This document shows, in pieces, positions 7,906 to 17,823 of a stretch of DNA of 64,000 bases. The notes beneath the pieces are model-generated. The model was not told where the DNA came from. It made no database searches and saw nothing but the letters and a program-made list of their open reading frames with translations. Source of the stretch: Lysinibacillus odysseyi (GTDB lineage Bacteria; Bacillota; Bacilli; Bacillales_A; Planococcaceae); assembly GCA_014595895.1 (NCBI GenBank), contig JABUKB010000002.1, positions 1-64,000 of the forward strand, given 5' to 3'. Each line of letters begins with the position of its first letter. Within the stretch, counting starts at the first letter, position 1. Both the position numbers and the translations under genes were made by a program.

Positions 7906-9072
7906 ATGTCTGTTTTCAATCAGGTATATACGCGTAAAAATACCAACTCCTTAAAATGGGATAAACTAAAACAAGTATATCAAATTGAAGATGATACCGA
8001 TCTACTAGCCATGTGGGTTGCGGATATGGATTTTATGCCCCCGCAGGCAGTAATAGACGCCCTACATAAACGCTTAGAACATCCGATTCTCGGCTATTCT
8101 GTCATGCCAGAAGCAAGTAAACAAGCTATTGTCGGCTGGTTCGAACGCCGTCACAGGTGGTCAATTGACCCGCAAACAATGATTTTCCAAAGCGGTGTTG
8201 TACCTGCTATCGCAAACATTGTCGATTGCTTTACATCAATAGGCGATAAAATCGTCGTATCAGCACCTATTTACCCCCCATTTTTCAGTGTACCAACAAA
8301 CTTAAAACGCTCATTAGAGTTTTGTGATCTAATCGAAGAAAATGGTCAATATAGATTTGATTTTGAAGCACTGGAGAAGGCTTTTGACGGAGCAAGCTTA
8401 TATATTTTATGTAATCCCCATAATCCAGGCGGCATGACTTGGTCACAGGAAGATTTAGAAACGATTATCGAGCTAGCGATTAAGCATGATGTCATGATAT
8501 TATCGGATGAAATCCATGCAGATTTACTGATAGACGGAAATCAGCATATTCCATTGCTTACCCTCCCTCGTGCAGCCGAGGCAAACATTATCACGTGTGT
8601 TGCCCCAACGAAAACATTCAATATGGCAGGGATTCAGGCAGCCATGGTCATTGTGCCGGACGGGGAACTAAGAGCAAAATTGACCGCATACGGCATGGCA
8701 CATGGGCACTTCGAATTGAATACCTTCGCTGGAGTGGCACTTGAGGCTTGCTATAATGAAGGAGATATGTGGCTTGATGAACTACAGCAATATCTATCTA
8801 AAAATATGGATTATGTCATCGAGAAGCTCACACAAATCCCAGGCATCCGTATTCAAAAACCACAAGCGACCTATTTACTGTGGATTGACTATCGTGAAAC
8901 AGGTCTTAAAGAAAAAGAAGTAATGCAAGGTTTACTAGAAAACAAGCTAGCGCTAGATCCGGGTACCAAATATGGTGAAAAAGGACGCGGTTTCTTGCGT
9001 ATGAATGTTGCCGCACCCTTTGCTACAATACAGCAAGGAGTCGAACGCTTTACACAAGCTTTTACTAAATAA
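7906..9072 (+). CDS. patB: Cystathionine beta-lyase PatB/MalY family aminotransferase-fold enzyme
   Basis: This 388-residue PLP-dependent enzyme of fold type I is closest to the MalY/PatB C-S lyases, which cleave cystathionine-type thioethers to homocysteine, pyruvate and ammonia. The N-terminus has 'DLLAMWVADMDF', the typical MalY/PatB signature. Further motifs are 'YILCNPHNPGG', 'SDEIHADL' with the PLP-contacting aspartate, and 'APTKTFNMAG' with the Schiff-base lysine. ATG 7906 (after AAGAGTGA) is chosen over GTG 7897. It is divergent from yugE as in B. subtilis and ends at a strong terminator. Confidence 0.93.
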   Translation: MSVFNQVYTRKNTNSLKWDKLKQVYQIEDDTDLLAMWVADMDFMPPQAVIDALHKRLEHPILGYSVMPEASKQAIVGWFERRHRWSIDPQTMIFQSGVVPAIANIVDCFTSIGDKIVVSAPIYPPFFSVPTNLKRSLEFCDLIEENGQYRFDFEALEKAFDGASLYILCNPHNPGGMTWSQEDLETIIELAIKHDVMILSDEIHADLLIDGNQHIPLLTLPRAAEANIITCVAPTKTFNMAGIQAAMVIVPDGELRAKLTAYGMAHGHFELNTFAGVALEACYNEGDMWLDELQQYLSKNMDYVIEKLTQIPGIRIQKPQATYLLWIDYRETGLKEKEVMQGLLENKLALDPGTKYGEKGRGFLRMNVAAPFATIQQGVERFTQAFTK

Positions 9073-9075
9073 CAT

Positions 9076-9114
9076 AAAAAACGCACGACAGAAATCTCTG
9101 TCATGCGTTTTTTT
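9076..9114 (+). terminator. Rho-independent terminator (bidirectional)
   Basis: AAAAAACGCACGACAG and CTGTCATGCGTTTTTT form a stem with one mismatch between the convergent patB and the small membrane-protein gene. Confidence 0.9.
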
Positions 9115-9340
9115 ACTGCTTGTTTCCTTCTGCCTGCATACGTGCATCGCGTTCTGCTAAGGCACGCTCTTCCAGCTTTTTCGCCTCTGCTGCTTGTTGC
9201 ACAGATTTTTTACGTAGCCATTTAAAAAGCATTACTACAATGAAGATCAATAGTATCATTTCAATGACAGCTGGAATATAAGTGGATTTATCTTCTGGGA
9301 AATATAAGAACCCCCAGTTTAGAATGAATTGATTCATCAT
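9113..9340 (-). CDS. Small single-span membrane protein of unknown function
   Basis: This 75-residue protein is not recognised. It has one hydrophobic segment (about residues 23-42, 'IPAVIEMILLIFIVVMLFKWL') followed by a positively charged 'RKK' and an Ala/Glu/Arg-rich tail likely to form a coiled coil. This suggests an N-out membrane anchor with a cytoplasmic helix. It starts 20 bases after the cyclophilin gene stop, with GAAAGAAGTG upstream, so it is probably cotranscribed with that gene. Confidence 0.7.
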   Translation of the reverse strand: MMNQFILNWGFLYFPEDKSTYIPAVIEMILLIFIVVMLFKWLRKKSVQQAAEAKKLEERALAERDARMQAEGNKQ

Positions 9341-9360
9341 CTCACACTTCTTTCAATTAA

Positions 9361-9948
9361 TTATTCAAAAACTGTGATCGATTCAATTTTAACATCTTCT
9401 TTAGGCTTATCTTGCATATTTCGGTCAACGTTCGCAATATTGTCAACAACGTCCATACCTTCTACTACTTGACCAAATACTGTATGTTTACCATCTAACC
9501 AAGGTGTACCACCATTTTGCTTGTAAAGCTCTACTTGCTCTTTTGACCAGCCACGCACTTCCATTTGTTTTAAAATAGATGTTTCTACTTGTTTAGCCTG
9601 TACGATAAAGAACTGAGAACCGTTTGTACCAGGACCTGCATTGGCCATTGATAACGCGCCGCGAATGTTTAATAAATCTTCCACGAACTCATCTTCAAAT
9701 GAACCACCCCAAATAGACTCGCCGCCCATGCCTGTACCAGTTGGGTCGCCGCCTTGAATCATGAAGTTTGGAATGACACGGTGGAAAATAATACCGTTAT
9801 AGTAGCCGCTGCGTGCATGACCTAAAAAGTTCTCTACTGTTTTCGGTGCTTGCTCAGGGAATAATTTAATTTTAATATCACCCATTGTTGTTTTCATTTC
9901 TACTAGCACTTCGCCAGCGTTTAACTCTTTGTTTAATTGTGGAAGCAT
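9361..9948 (-). CDS. Peptidyl-prolyl cis-trans isomerase, cyclophilin type
   Basis: This 195-residue cytoplasmic cyclophilin catalyses proline cis-trans isomerisation. The core starts at '[20 protein letters not shown]' and includes the active-site '[19 protein letters not shown]'. Further motifs are '[18 protein letters not shown]' and '[15 protein letters not shown]'. The catalytic Arg, the Gln of 'MIQGG' and the 'SQFFI' Phe are present. An insertion '[20 protein letters not shown]' (about 130-150) makes it longer than PpiB of about 143 residues, as in the longer Bacillales cyclophilins. There is no signal peptide. The ATG follows GGAGAGAC. Confidence 0.95.
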   Translation of the reverse strand: MLPQLNKELNAGEVLVEMKTTMGDIKIKLFPEQAPKTVENFLGHARSGYYNGIIFHRVIPNFMIQGGDPTGTGMGGESIWGGSFEDEFVEDLLNIRGALSMANAGPGTNGSQFFIVQAKQVETSILKQMEVRGWSKEQVELYKQNGGTPWLDGKHTVFGQVVEGMDVVDNIANVDRNMQDKPKEDVKIESITVFE

Positions 9949-10094
9949 AATTGTCTCTCCTTTTTCATTGCATTTATCTAGGTAAATAACCTCGCTTTAG
10001 TGTACCATATGCAAGGGATTTTTTCCGCTAATTTACTTCTTCTTCAAAACAAATTATGGTATTCTGCTTGTAGTGAAAGGATATGGAGGACATC

Positions 10095-11945
10095 ATGATA
10101 AAACAAACTTTTGGCTACTCTCTTATATTATGCTGTATCCCTCTATTACTATTTGTCGGTACAGAAGTATGGAATGAAATAGCTATCGCTCAAGATTACG
10201 AAGCGAAAATCGAAAACTCAATGGATTTACCGAAAGTAGTAGCGCAATTACCTGTTACGCTACATGACCATAAAGATCAAGTCTTTAGCGAGGAATACGT
10301 AGAATGGCGTGAACCTCTTGATTATGAAGACTTTCCGCACATCGTGAAAAATATTTTTATTTATAGCGAAGATGTACAATTTTATAACCATATAGGTTTT
10401 GATGTCAGTGCCATTGCCCGTGCTGTTATGGCCAACGCAAGCGGTTCGATTGAGCAAGGGGCCAGTACGATTACCCAGCAACTTGTGCGTATGCGGTATT
10501 TGTCTGAGGACAAGACCTATGAGCGAAAATTAATGGAGCTTTTCTTTGCTTATGAGTTAGAGCAGATGTATTCGAAAGAAGAAATTTTAGGAATGTACTT
10601 AAACGAGATGTATTTCGGCAATCAAGTGTACGGTATTGGCAGTGCTGCTACTTACTATTTTGGGCGCTCTATTAAAGAGTTAACGATTGCAGAAATTGCC
10701 TTTCTTGCTGCAATACCGAATAACCCTAGCTTATACAACCCAATAAAGAATTTCGACCGTACAAAAGAACGCCAAGAGCGCCTGCTCGATACACTTGCCA
10801 AGCATTCTATTATTTCCGCCAATGAAGCAGAGAGTTATAAACTGCAGCCGATTACGTTACAGGTAAAACAGAAAAAACAGCAATATCCTGCTTATAGCGC
10901 CTATGCTTTGCAGGAATTGCGCTGGCTTATTGCCAGTCAAGAAGGATTGGATGAATCTTATAAAAAAGCTGCAACCGAGGAAGAGAAAGCCGCGATTAAA
11001 GCGCAACTAGATGCAAAAGTTAACGAATTGCTGATCAATGGCATTCATATTTACACTGCACTGGATCCTAATAAGCAACTCACAGATGAGGACGCCGTTA
11101 ACCGCATTGCAAAATCTTATGGGGTGGAAGCAAGTGCCACGGTCATCGATAATGAAACACGAGAAATTGTGAGCATTTTTGCAGGAACGGATTATGAAAA
11201 ATCTAATTTACATCGTGCTTTTCAAGCGCCTAGGCAACCAGGCTCTGCCTTTAAACCTTTAATTGATTATGCTCCTGCAATGGAAGTATTAGGGTATACA
11301 CCTCAATCCTCAATAAGTGGAGCGTATTACTGTGTCGGTAACTTTTGTCCAGAAAACTACGGCGGAAGCTTTTACGGAACGGTCTCTCTTTCTACCGCCT
11401 TCAGCCGGAGTTATAACACGAGTGCACTGCGCTTATTAAATCAAGTTGGATTGGATACAGCTTTTAACTATATTGATCAGTTTACATTCCGTTCTATCGT
11501 GCCTGAGGACCGTTCTTACGCTGCCGCTTTAGGGGGGCTATCCTACGGGGTGACAAGTGCTGAATTGGCCGATGCATATACGAGCTTTATCGATGGCAGT
11601 TATACCATGTCACATACGATTCGCAAGGTCACGGATTTAAAGGGGAATGTTCTTTATGCTTGGCCAAAAGAACCAAAGCAAATTTGGTCTGCCAAAACGG
11701 TCCGCAATATGCGTACGTTGCTGTCAGATGTTGTATATAAAGGAACAGGAGCCGGTCTTTCTTCCAGCTCTGGCTATATCGGTGCTAAAACAGGCACAAC
11801 AAATGGCTACCGTGATTATTGGGTAGCCGGATTGACAAATAACTACACAACGGCCGTATGGATTGGCTATGACCAGCCGAAAAGTATGCAGCATTTAGAA
11901 AGCAGCAAAATTCACTTTAAAATATTCAATGCTGTAATGGATTAA
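10095..11945 (+). CDS. pbpD: Class A penicillin-binding protein (PBP4/PbpD-like)
   Basis: This is a 616-residue bifunctional peptidoglycan synthase anchored by one N-terminal membrane segment (about residues 3-22). The glycosyltransferase domain shows 'SEDVQFYNHIG' with the catalytic Glu, 'GASTITQQLVR' and 'MYLNEMYFG'. The transpeptidase domain shows SxxK as 'GSAFKP' (about residue 390), SxN as 'SYNTS' and KTG as 'KTGTTNGYRDYW'. All catalytic motifs are intact. Length and location between patB and the mrp operon fit B. subtilis pbpD. ATG 10095 is chosen because GGAGGA ends five bases before it; ATG 10083 overlaps the ribosome site. It ends at its own terminator. Confidence 0.93.
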   Translation: MIKQTFGYSLILCCIPLLLFVGTEVWNEIAIAQDYEAKIENSMDLPKVVAQLPVTLHDHKDQVFSEEYVEWREPLDYEDFPHIVKNIFIYSEDVQFYNHIGFDVSAIARAVMANASGSIEQGASTITQQLVRMRYLSEDKTYERKLMELFFAYELEQMYSKEEILGMYLNEMYFGNQVYGIGSAATYYFGRSIKELTIAEIAFLAAIPNNPSLYNPIKNFDRTKERQERLLDTLAKHSIISANEAESYKLQPITLQVKQKKQQYPAYSAYALQELRWLIASQEGLDESYKKAATEEEKAAIKAQLDAKVNELLINGIHIYTALDPNKQLTDEDAVNRIAKSYGVEASATVIDNETREIVSIFAGTDYEKSNLHRAFQAPRQPGSAFKPLIDYAPAMEVLGYTPQSSISGAYYCVGNFCPENYGGSFYGTVSLSTAFSRSYNTSALRLLNQVGLDTAFNYIDQFTFRSIVPEDRSYAAALGGLSYGVTSAELADAYTSFIDGSYTMSHTIRKVTDLKGNVLYAWPKEPKQIWSAKTVRNMRTLLSDVVYKGTGAGLSSSSGYIGAKTGTTNGYRDYWVAGLTNNYTTAVWIGYDQPKSMQHLESSKIHFKIFNAVMD

Positions 11946-11986
11946 TAAAAAACGCTTAGGCAATCACAGCTGCCTAAGCGTTTTTT
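11946..11986 (+). terminator. Rho-independent terminator (bidirectional)
   Basis: AAAAAACGCTTAGGCA and TGCCTAAGCGTTTTTT are perfectly complementary around an eight-base loop. The hairpin lies between the convergent pbpD and yufK-like genes. Confidence 0.95.
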
Positions 11987-12545
11987 ATATAAACGGCAAG
12001 CTTGCTAATATACCGTTATACAATTTCAACACAATATATGTAATCGAAACAATAAAAGCTGACCAAAACAGGATTTCAAAACATATTAAGCCGACTAGAC
12101 CTCCGAAACTTATGGCACTGCTCACTTTATAAATGCTATATACAAAATAAACAGCGGTCGTTAACGCGAAAATAGCCACTAACACTATGAATGATTGGAT
12201 CCCAATAATGGATAGGCAAGCCCCGAAGAAGAAAATAACATACCCGCCTCGAGCGGAGTGCATCAACTCTCCTTTTTGATCCTTTGAGAAAAATAGCATC
12301 CCTAATTCATGAATGGTTTCACCAATAAGTTTTAATGCAGAAAATAGCATAAAGAAACATAAGCTGAAAATAACTAACAAAAAGATACGCAACTGTAAAT
12401 CTGATAAAAATTCGCGCATCCCGGCATAGACACCGATTGATTCAAACAAACTCATCGACTCGGCGACGGCAAATAGTCCGAATGTTAAACTAAATAAAAT
12501 AATCGTAATCAATGGTAAATAGCCATATAAATATGGATTTTTCAT
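11985..12545 (-). CDS. yufK: YufK-like membrane protein (DUF5366)
   Basis: This 186-residue protein has about five hydrophobic segments spread over its whole length (around 10-30, 50-75, 100-135, 140-165 and 160-180). It resembles B. subtilis YufK, a membrane protein of unknown function. The support is mainly position: yufK lies between pbpD and the mrp locus in B. subtilis, exactly as here. No catalytic or binding motif is visible. Confidence 0.7.
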   Translation of the reverse strand: MKNPYLYGYLPLITIILFSLTFGLFAVAESMSLFESIGVYAGMREFLSDLQLRIFLLVIFSLCFFMLFSALKLIGETIHELGMLFFSKDQKGELMHSARGGYVIFFFGACLSIIGIQSFIVLVAIFALTTAVYFVYSIYKVSSAISFGGLVGLICFEILFWSAFIVSITYIVLKLYNGILASLPFI

Positions 12546-12637
12546 GAACTTTTATACCTCAATTTTTTTTATTCCTACATATTTAATAATACCTAATCGT
12601 TCCCCCCTCCTGCAACACTTACTCGCAATTCTAGAGG

Positions 12638-12665
12638 TTTACTGATTTTTTATTTAGGTTATAAT
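12638..12665 (+). promoter_or_regulatory. Candidate promoter of the mrp operon
   Basis: TTTACT and TATAAT (12660-12665) are separated by 16 bases, about 40 bases before mrpA. The -10 box is perfect, the -35 box weak. No other promoter-like pair is evident in the 150 bases between yufK and mrpA. Confidence 0.45.
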
Positions 12666-12703
12666 TAGTTTTTAGTTAAAAATGTTCGAAAGGAGTTATG
12701 GTT

Positions 12704-15112
12704 ATGCAAGTTCTTGCAATATTTATACCAGTCATTGTTGCAATTGCCTTACCTTTTCTATTTAAAAAGATTCGTGCGATTCATACTGGTTGGTTTGTGC
12801 TCATTGTGCCTGTTGCTTTATTTTTGTACTATTTGACATTTATCAATGACACGAAAGACGGTCTCTCAGCGATTTCCAAACTTGAATGGATTCCCTCTCT
12901 CGATATAGCCTTTACCTCTTATATTGATGGTCTTAGCTTATTGTTCTCGCTACTCATCACAGGTATTGGCTCACTAGTCGTCCTTTATTCTATTTTCTAT
13001 TTGGATAAGACGAAAGAAAAGTTACATAATTTCTATATTTATTTACTGATGTTTATGACAGCCATGCTAGGGGTTGTGCAATCAGACCATGTCATTACAC
13101 TTTATTTATTTTGGGAGTTAACATCCATTTCATCCTTCTTATTAATTGCTTATTGGTCTGATCGTGATGCTTCGAGATTCGGGGCACTAAAGTCCATGAT
13201 GATTACAGTAGCCGGTGGACTGTTGATGCTAGGAGGGCTCCTGTTACTGGCAATGATGGGTGGTTCCTTCTCGATTCGTGAACTAATCGCGGCTGGAGAT
13301 CTATCCCAGGGAAATTATTTCACATTAGCACTTGTATTAATTTTACTTGGTGCATTTACTAAATCTGCTCAGTTCCCATTCTACATCTGGTTACCGGACG
13401 CAATGGAAGCGCCTACACCTGTCTCAGCCTATCTGCATTCTGCCACAATGGTAAAAGCGGGGATTTATTTAGTAGCGCGTATGACGCCAGTTTTTGCTGT
13501 GTCAGATGTATGGATTTGGTTAGTGGCAGGAGTCGGTATCCTTACATTAACATGGGGGTCTTTATTTGCCGCTAAACAAACAGATTTAAAAGCAATTTTA
13601 GCCTTTTCTACAGTGAGTCAGCTTGGCTTAATTATGTCACTGCTCGGTGTAAGCGCAATGGCTTTTCATGTGGAGGATGCAGCGGGCACCATCTTTAAAT
13701 ATGCGGGCTTTGCAGCGATTTTTCACTTAATCAATCATGCCACATTTAAAGGCGGTCTTTTCATGATTGCAGGTATTGTTGACCATGAAACAGGCACACG
13801 CGATATTCGAAAGCTCGGCGGTTTAATGAGCATTATGCCAATCAGCTTTACGGTTGCATTAATTGGCAGCTTATCAATGGCCGGTGTACCGTTATTAAAT
13901 GGCTTTTTAAGTAAAGAAATGTTCTTAACGGCTATGCTATCAGTTATGGAGTTTGATTTATTTAATTTTGAAACATTTGGTGTGTTGTTCCCGGTGCTAG
14001 CCTTTATTGCGAGTGTCTTTACGTTTGTCTACAGCTGTTACTTTGTAGGGCATACATTCCTTGGGAAATATAAACCTGAGTCCTTGCCGCAAAAGGCACA
14101 TGAAGCACCCATCGGCATGCTGATTTCTCCGATTATCCTAGCAGCCTTGGTCATCATTATTTTCTGGATACCAAATACGGTAGGTGAATGGCTGATCAAA
14201 CCGGCTGTCATGGCTGTCCAACCATTTTTATATACATCCCCTGCCGAGGTGATGGTAGAAGTGAGTGCTTGGCACGGTTTTAATACGGAACTGCAGATGA
14301 CACTAGGCATTATCATTTTAGGTCTTCTGCTATTTATGACATTAGCTAAATGGCAAAAAGCTTATGCGATCTGGCCGCGGAAATTAACCCTTAATAGCTT
14401 ATACGATTTTGTAATCTTCGCAATATTTGAACGTGGGACTGAAAATTTCAGTAAATTATACATGACCAATTCGATTCGCAGATACCTGATCTATATGTTT
14501 GGGGCGATTATTGTAATGGTAATCGGGACATTGTTTATCAAAGATGCGTTTGTTGTTGATTGGGATAGCGGTTCTCCTATTGCTGCGTATGAAATTACGT
14601 TAATCGCTGTTTTAGTCATCGGTACATTAACTGCATTGTTCGGAAAGTCCCGTATTACATCCATCATCGGCCTTGGCGCTGTCGGATATACGGTGGCATT
14701 GTTCTTCGTTATTTTCAATGCACCCGATTTAGCTTTAACGCAACTTGTTATCGAGACTATTTCTGTAGCTTTATTTTTACTAGCGTTTTATCACTTGCCA
14801 AAGCTTGGGCGTGTCGAGGAGCGGGTTCGCTTCCAATTAGGGCGAGCGATTATTTCTGTGGGGGTTGGTGTGATGGTAACATTAATTGCCTTATCTGCTC
14901 ACTCACAAAAATTAGTCGATTCGATTTCTTCCTATTATAAAGAGACTGTCTACAGCTTGGCAGGCGGGGGTAATATTGTAAACGTTATTTTAGTTGATTA
15001 CCGCGGATTTGATACAATGTTCGAAATTGCAGTACTGGCAATTGCAGGTATGGGGATTTTCAGCATGATCAAATTGCGTATGGGAAAGGAGAAAAAAAAT
15101 GAAAGCCAATAA
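12704..15112 (+). CDS. mrpA: Mrp-type Na+/H+ antiporter subunit A
   Basis: This is an 802-residue polytopic subunit, homologous to respiratory complex I NuoL and carrying a C-terminal MrpB-like extension, as is normal for MrpA. NuoL-type motifs include the conserved lysine/glutamate helices 'FWELTSISSFLLIAYW' and 'KSAQFPFYIWLPDAMEAPTPVSAYLHSATMV' (read as two adjoining pieces). MrpA with MrpD forms the proton path of a multi-subunit antiporter that expels Na+ and helps hold internal pH. ATG 12704 is chosen over 12698 because GAAAGGAG ends 9 bases before it. First gene of a complete seven-gene operon with overlapping ends. Confidence 0.96.
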   Translation: MQVLAIFIPVIVAIALPFLFKKIRAIHTGWFVLIVPVALFLYYLTFINDTKDGLSAISKLEWIPSLDIAFTSYIDGLSLLFSLLITGIGSLVVLYSIFYLDKTKEKLHNFYIYLLMFMTAMLGVVQSDHVITLYLFWELTSISSFLLIAYWSDRDASRFGALKSMMITVAGGLLMLGGLLLLAMMGGSFSIRELIAAGDLSQGNYFTLALVLILLGAFTKSAQFPFYIWLPDAMEAPTPVSAYLHSATMVKAGIYLVARMTPVFAVSDVWIWLVAGVGILTLTWGSLFAAKQTDLKAILAFSTVSQLGLIMSLLGVSAMAFHVEDAAGTIFKYAGFAAIFHLINHATFKGGLFMIAGIVDHETGTRDIRKLGGLMSIMPISFTVALIGSLSMAGVPLLNGFLSKEMFLTAMLSVMEFDLFNFETFGVLFPVLAFIASVFTFVYSCYFVGHTFLGKYKPESLPQKAHEAPIGMLISPIILAALVIIIFWIPNTVGEWLIKPAVMAVQPFLYTSPAEVMVEVSAWHGFNTELQMTLGIIILGLLLFMTLAKWQKAYAIWPRKLTLNSLYDFVIFAIFERGTENFSKLYMTNSIRRYLIYMFGAIIVMVIGTLFIKDAFVVDWDSGSPIAAYEITLIAVLVIGTLTALFGKSRITSIIGLGAVGYTVALFFVIFNAPDLALTQLVIETISVALFLLAFYHLPKLGRVEERVRFQLGRAIISVGVGVMVTLIALSAHSQKLVDSISSYYKETVYSLAGGGNIVNVILVDYRGFDTMFEIAVLAIAGMGIFSMIKLRMGKEKKNESQ

Positions 15113-15521
15113 TTTGATTTTGCAGTTTACATCCAAAATTATTTTCTTTATTATTTTCTTCTTTGCCGTTCATATTTTCTTTGCAGGACATTATACACCC
15201 GGCGGCGGATTTGTCGGCGGTCTATTAATGGCGAGTGCCATTGTCCTGCTTGTGATTTCCTTTGATTTAAAAACAGTGCAGACTATTTTGCCGATTAACT
15301 ATATGTATATGACAGCGACTGGTTTAATTGTGGCAGTTGGTACAGCTGCTTTTCCGATGTTATTGAATAAACCATTCTTTACACACTTTTTTGATTACTT
15401 TACACTGCCACTCATCGGAAAGACGTCATTGCATACAGCGGCATTATTTGACTTAGGTGTATTTTTAGTTGTTGTCGGTGTGACAATGACCATTATTCAA
15501 ACGATTGGAGAGGATGAATAA
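15099..15521 (+). CDS. mrpB: Mrp antiporter subunit B
   Basis: This 140-residue membrane subunit has about four hydrophobic helices and the family motif 'GHYTPGGGFVGGLLMASAIVL' near residues 30-50. It overlaps the end of mrpA by 14 bases and has AAAGGAG upstream of its ATG, so translation is coupled. It is required for assembly of the Na+/H+ antiporter. Confidence 0.96.
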   Translation: MKANNLILQFTSKIIFFIIFFFAVHIFFAGHYTPGGGFVGGLLMASAIVLLVISFDLKTVQTILPINYMYMTATGLIVAVGTAAFPMLLNKPFFTHFFDYFTLPLIGKTSLHTAALFDLGVFLVVVGVTMTIIQTIGEDE

Positions 15522-15862
15522 TGGAAATCGTAATGGCTTTTGTATGCGGATTCTTATTTATGGCAGCGGTTTATTTAATTTTATCGCGTAGTTTACTAAG
15601 GATTATTATCGGGACTGGTCTTCTTAGTCACGGTGCCCACCTGCTCATTTTAACGATGGGTGGTTTAGGCGGCGAGAGTCCACCCGTCCTCGCTGATGGT
15701 GTAACGGATTATGCTGATCCTCTACCTCAAGCGCTTATTTTAACAGCGATTGTTATTTCATTTGGTGTTACAGCCTTTTTCCTCGTGCTCGCTTACAGAG
15801 CTTACCAGGAATTAGGAACGGACGATACATCTCTCATGAAAGGAAGTGACGAAGATGATTAA
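15521..15862 (+). CDS. mrpC: Mrp antiporter subunit C (NuoK-like)
   Basis: This 113-residue subunit resembles complex I NuoK, with three membrane helices. A visible conserved segment is 'DPLPQALILTAIVISFGVTAF' (split around residues 68-88). Its ATG shares its A with the TAA of mrpB, a one-base overlap. The polar C-terminal tail contains the mrpD ribosome site. Confidence 0.96.
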   Translation: MEIVMAFVCGFLFMAAVYLILSRSLLRIIIGTGLLSHGAHLLILTMGGLGGESPPVLADGVTDYADPLPQALILTAIVISFGVTAFFLVLAYRAYQELGTDDTSLMKGSDEDD

Positions 15863-17342
15863 CTTCCTGCTGATCCCTATTTTGATTCCCTTCTTTATGG
15901 GGATGATACTCATGTTTTGCCAAAAACACGTAGGATTGCAACGCTTCCTTTCACTCATTACCTTATTAGCGGCAAGTGTTGTTTCTTTCTTTGTCATGTT
16001 GAAAGTGCAAGCTGACGGGATTCAAACCGTGACATTTGGTGGCTGGCCAGCTCCATTTGGCATTACAATGGTGGCTGATGGAATGTCTACGCTATTAGTG
16101 TTCACTACGTTTGTCTTGTCCCTATTTATCGTCTGGTACGGTTTTGAGTCAATTGGTGTTGGACGCGAGAAGCATTTCTATTATCCTGGACTGATGTTTA
16201 TCCTGACAGGTATTACAGGGGCTTTCACAACGGGGGATATTTTCAACTTATTCGTCTTCTTTGAAGTGTTGCTGATGTCTTCCTATTTGTTACTTGTACT
16301 GGGTGGGGAGAAAAAGCAGCTACGCGAATCCATTAAGTATATTTTAGTAAATGTTGTTTCCTCTGCGTTATTCGTCATTACTGTGGCTTATTTATATTCA
16401 GTAGTGGGAACACTCAGCATGGCCGATATTTCTGTCAAAATTGCTGATATCGGGCAGCCTGGTATCATCACAACGATTGCTGTGTTATTTTTAATGGTTT
16501 TCGGTTTAAAAGCGGCTATTTTCCCGCTGTATTTCTGGTTACCTAGTTCTTACGCGGCGGCACCGATACCCGTTTTAGCGCTGTTTGGTGCGTTATTAAC
16601 TAAAGTTGGGGTTTATGCGATTGCACGTACATACACGCTGTTTTTCGTCCATGATCTATCATTTACACATGAATTATTGCTAGTTTTATCTGTTCTTACT
16701 ATCGCAGCTGGCTGCATAGGAGCCCTGGCTACATTCAATGCAATACAAATCATTATTTATAATATCGTCATTGCCGTTGGTGTCATTTTATATGGAGTGG
16801 CTCAAATGAATGAAGTTGCTTTAGAAGGAGCCATGTTCTATTTAGTGCATGATATGATCATTAAGGCAGCTCTGTTTATGCTCGTAGGACTGGTTATTTA
16901 TGTATCAGGCACAGCCAACTTACGAAAAATGGGCGGCTTAATCAAGGAATATCCTGTACTGGGTTGGTTTTACTTAATAGCAGCTTTTGGTTTAGCAGGC
17001 ATTCCTCCCTTAAGCGGATTTGTGGGGAAACTTCTCATCGTGCAAGGTGGTTTTGCGGCCGAGAACATTTGGTCGAGTCTATTTATCTTAGCTTCAAGTT
17101 TACTCGTTTTATTATCGGTAATCCGAATTTTCCTTTATGCATTTTGGGGAGAACCTGGCGTTCGCCAAAAAATCAATCCGAAAAGCTATCGTCAAATGTT
17201 AGTTCCTACTGTATTGCTTGTCGTAATATCTATCGCTTATGGCGTAGGTTCAGAATGGGTCGCACCATTTATGGATACAGCGGCAAAAGCATTGATGGAT
17301 CCAGGTATATATGTAGATGCAGTAATGAAAGGAGGAGAATAG
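15855..17342 (+). CDS. mrpD: Mrp antiporter subunit D
   Basis: This 495-residue polytopic protein is homologous to NuoM/NuoN. Conserved features include 'FNLFVFFEVLLMSSYLLL' with the essential Glu in helix 5, 'KAAIFPLYFWLPSSYAAAP' with the lysine of helix 7, and 'LVHDMIIKAALFMLVG'. ATG 15855 (AGGAAG eight bases upstream) is preferred to GTG 15846. It overlaps mrpC by eight bases. Together with MrpA it forms the ion-translocating core. Confidence 0.96.
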   Translation: MINFLLIPILIPFFMGMILMFCQKHVGLQRFLSLITLLAASVVSFFVMLKVQADGIQTVTFGGWPAPFGITMVADGMSTLLVFTTFVLSLFIVWYGFESIGVGREKHFYYPGLMFILTGITGAFTTGDIFNLFVFFEVLLMSSYLLLVLGGEKKQLRESIKYILVNVVSSALFVITVAYLYSVVGTLSMADISVKIADIGQPGIITTIAVLFLMVFGLKAAIFPLYFWLPSSYAAAPIPVLALFGALLTKVGVYAIARTYTLFFVHDLSFTHELLLVLSVLTIAAGCIGALATFNAIQIIIYNIVIAVGVILYGVAQMNEVALEGAMFYLVHDMIIKAALFMLVGLVIYVSGTANLRKMGGLIKEYPVLGWFYLIAAFGLAGIPPLSGFVGKLLIVQGGFAAENIWSSLFILASSLLVLLSVIRIFLYAFWGEPGVRQKINPKSYRQMLVPTVLLVVISIAYGVGSEWVAPFMDTAAKALMDPGIYVDAVMKGGE

Positions 17343-17343
17343 C

Positions 17344-17823
17344 TTGGCTTTTCAAATTTTACTTAATTTCTCCTTAGCCTTTCTGTGGATGTTTTTATCT
17401 GCTAATTACACACTAAGCGGCTTTTTAATTGGCTTCCTGCTCGGTGCCTTATCGCTTATCATGATGCGGCGTTTCTTTAAAAGCCGTGTTTATTTAGGGC
17501 GTGTATGGGCTATTATCAGGCTGATTATCCTATTCTTAAAAGAGCTTATCTTAGCGAATATCGCTGTATTGAAGGTGGTTTTAAAGCCTAAGTTAGATAT
17601 GCAGCCAGCATTTTTTAAATATGAAACGAAGCTCACTGCTGAATGGGAATTAACCTTATTATCCAGTTTGATCACATTGACACCTGGAACGGTCGTAGTG
17701 CATATTTCTGATGACAATCAATGCTTATATGTCCATGCCATCGATGCAGCGGATATTGATGAAACAATTGCTTCTATTCGTGATTCATTTGAAAAAGCTA
17801 TCTTGGAGGTGAGCCGTCCATGA
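17344..17823 (+). CDS. mrpE: Mrp antiporter subunit E
   Basis: This 159-residue subunit has two N-terminal membrane helices and a soluble C-terminal domain with 'LTLLSSLITLTPGTVVVHIS', the MrpE hallmark. It begins with TTG one base after the mrpD stop, directly downstream of AAAGGAGGAG. It is a structural subunit of the antiporter. Confidence 0.96.
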   Translation: MAFQILLNFSLAFLWMFLSANYTLSGFLIGFLLGALSLIMMRRFFKSRVYLGRVWAIIRLIILFLKELILANIAVLKVVLKPKLDMQPAFFKYETKLTAEWELTLLSSLITLTPGTVVVHISDDNQCLYVHAIDAADIDETIASIRDSFEKAILEVSRP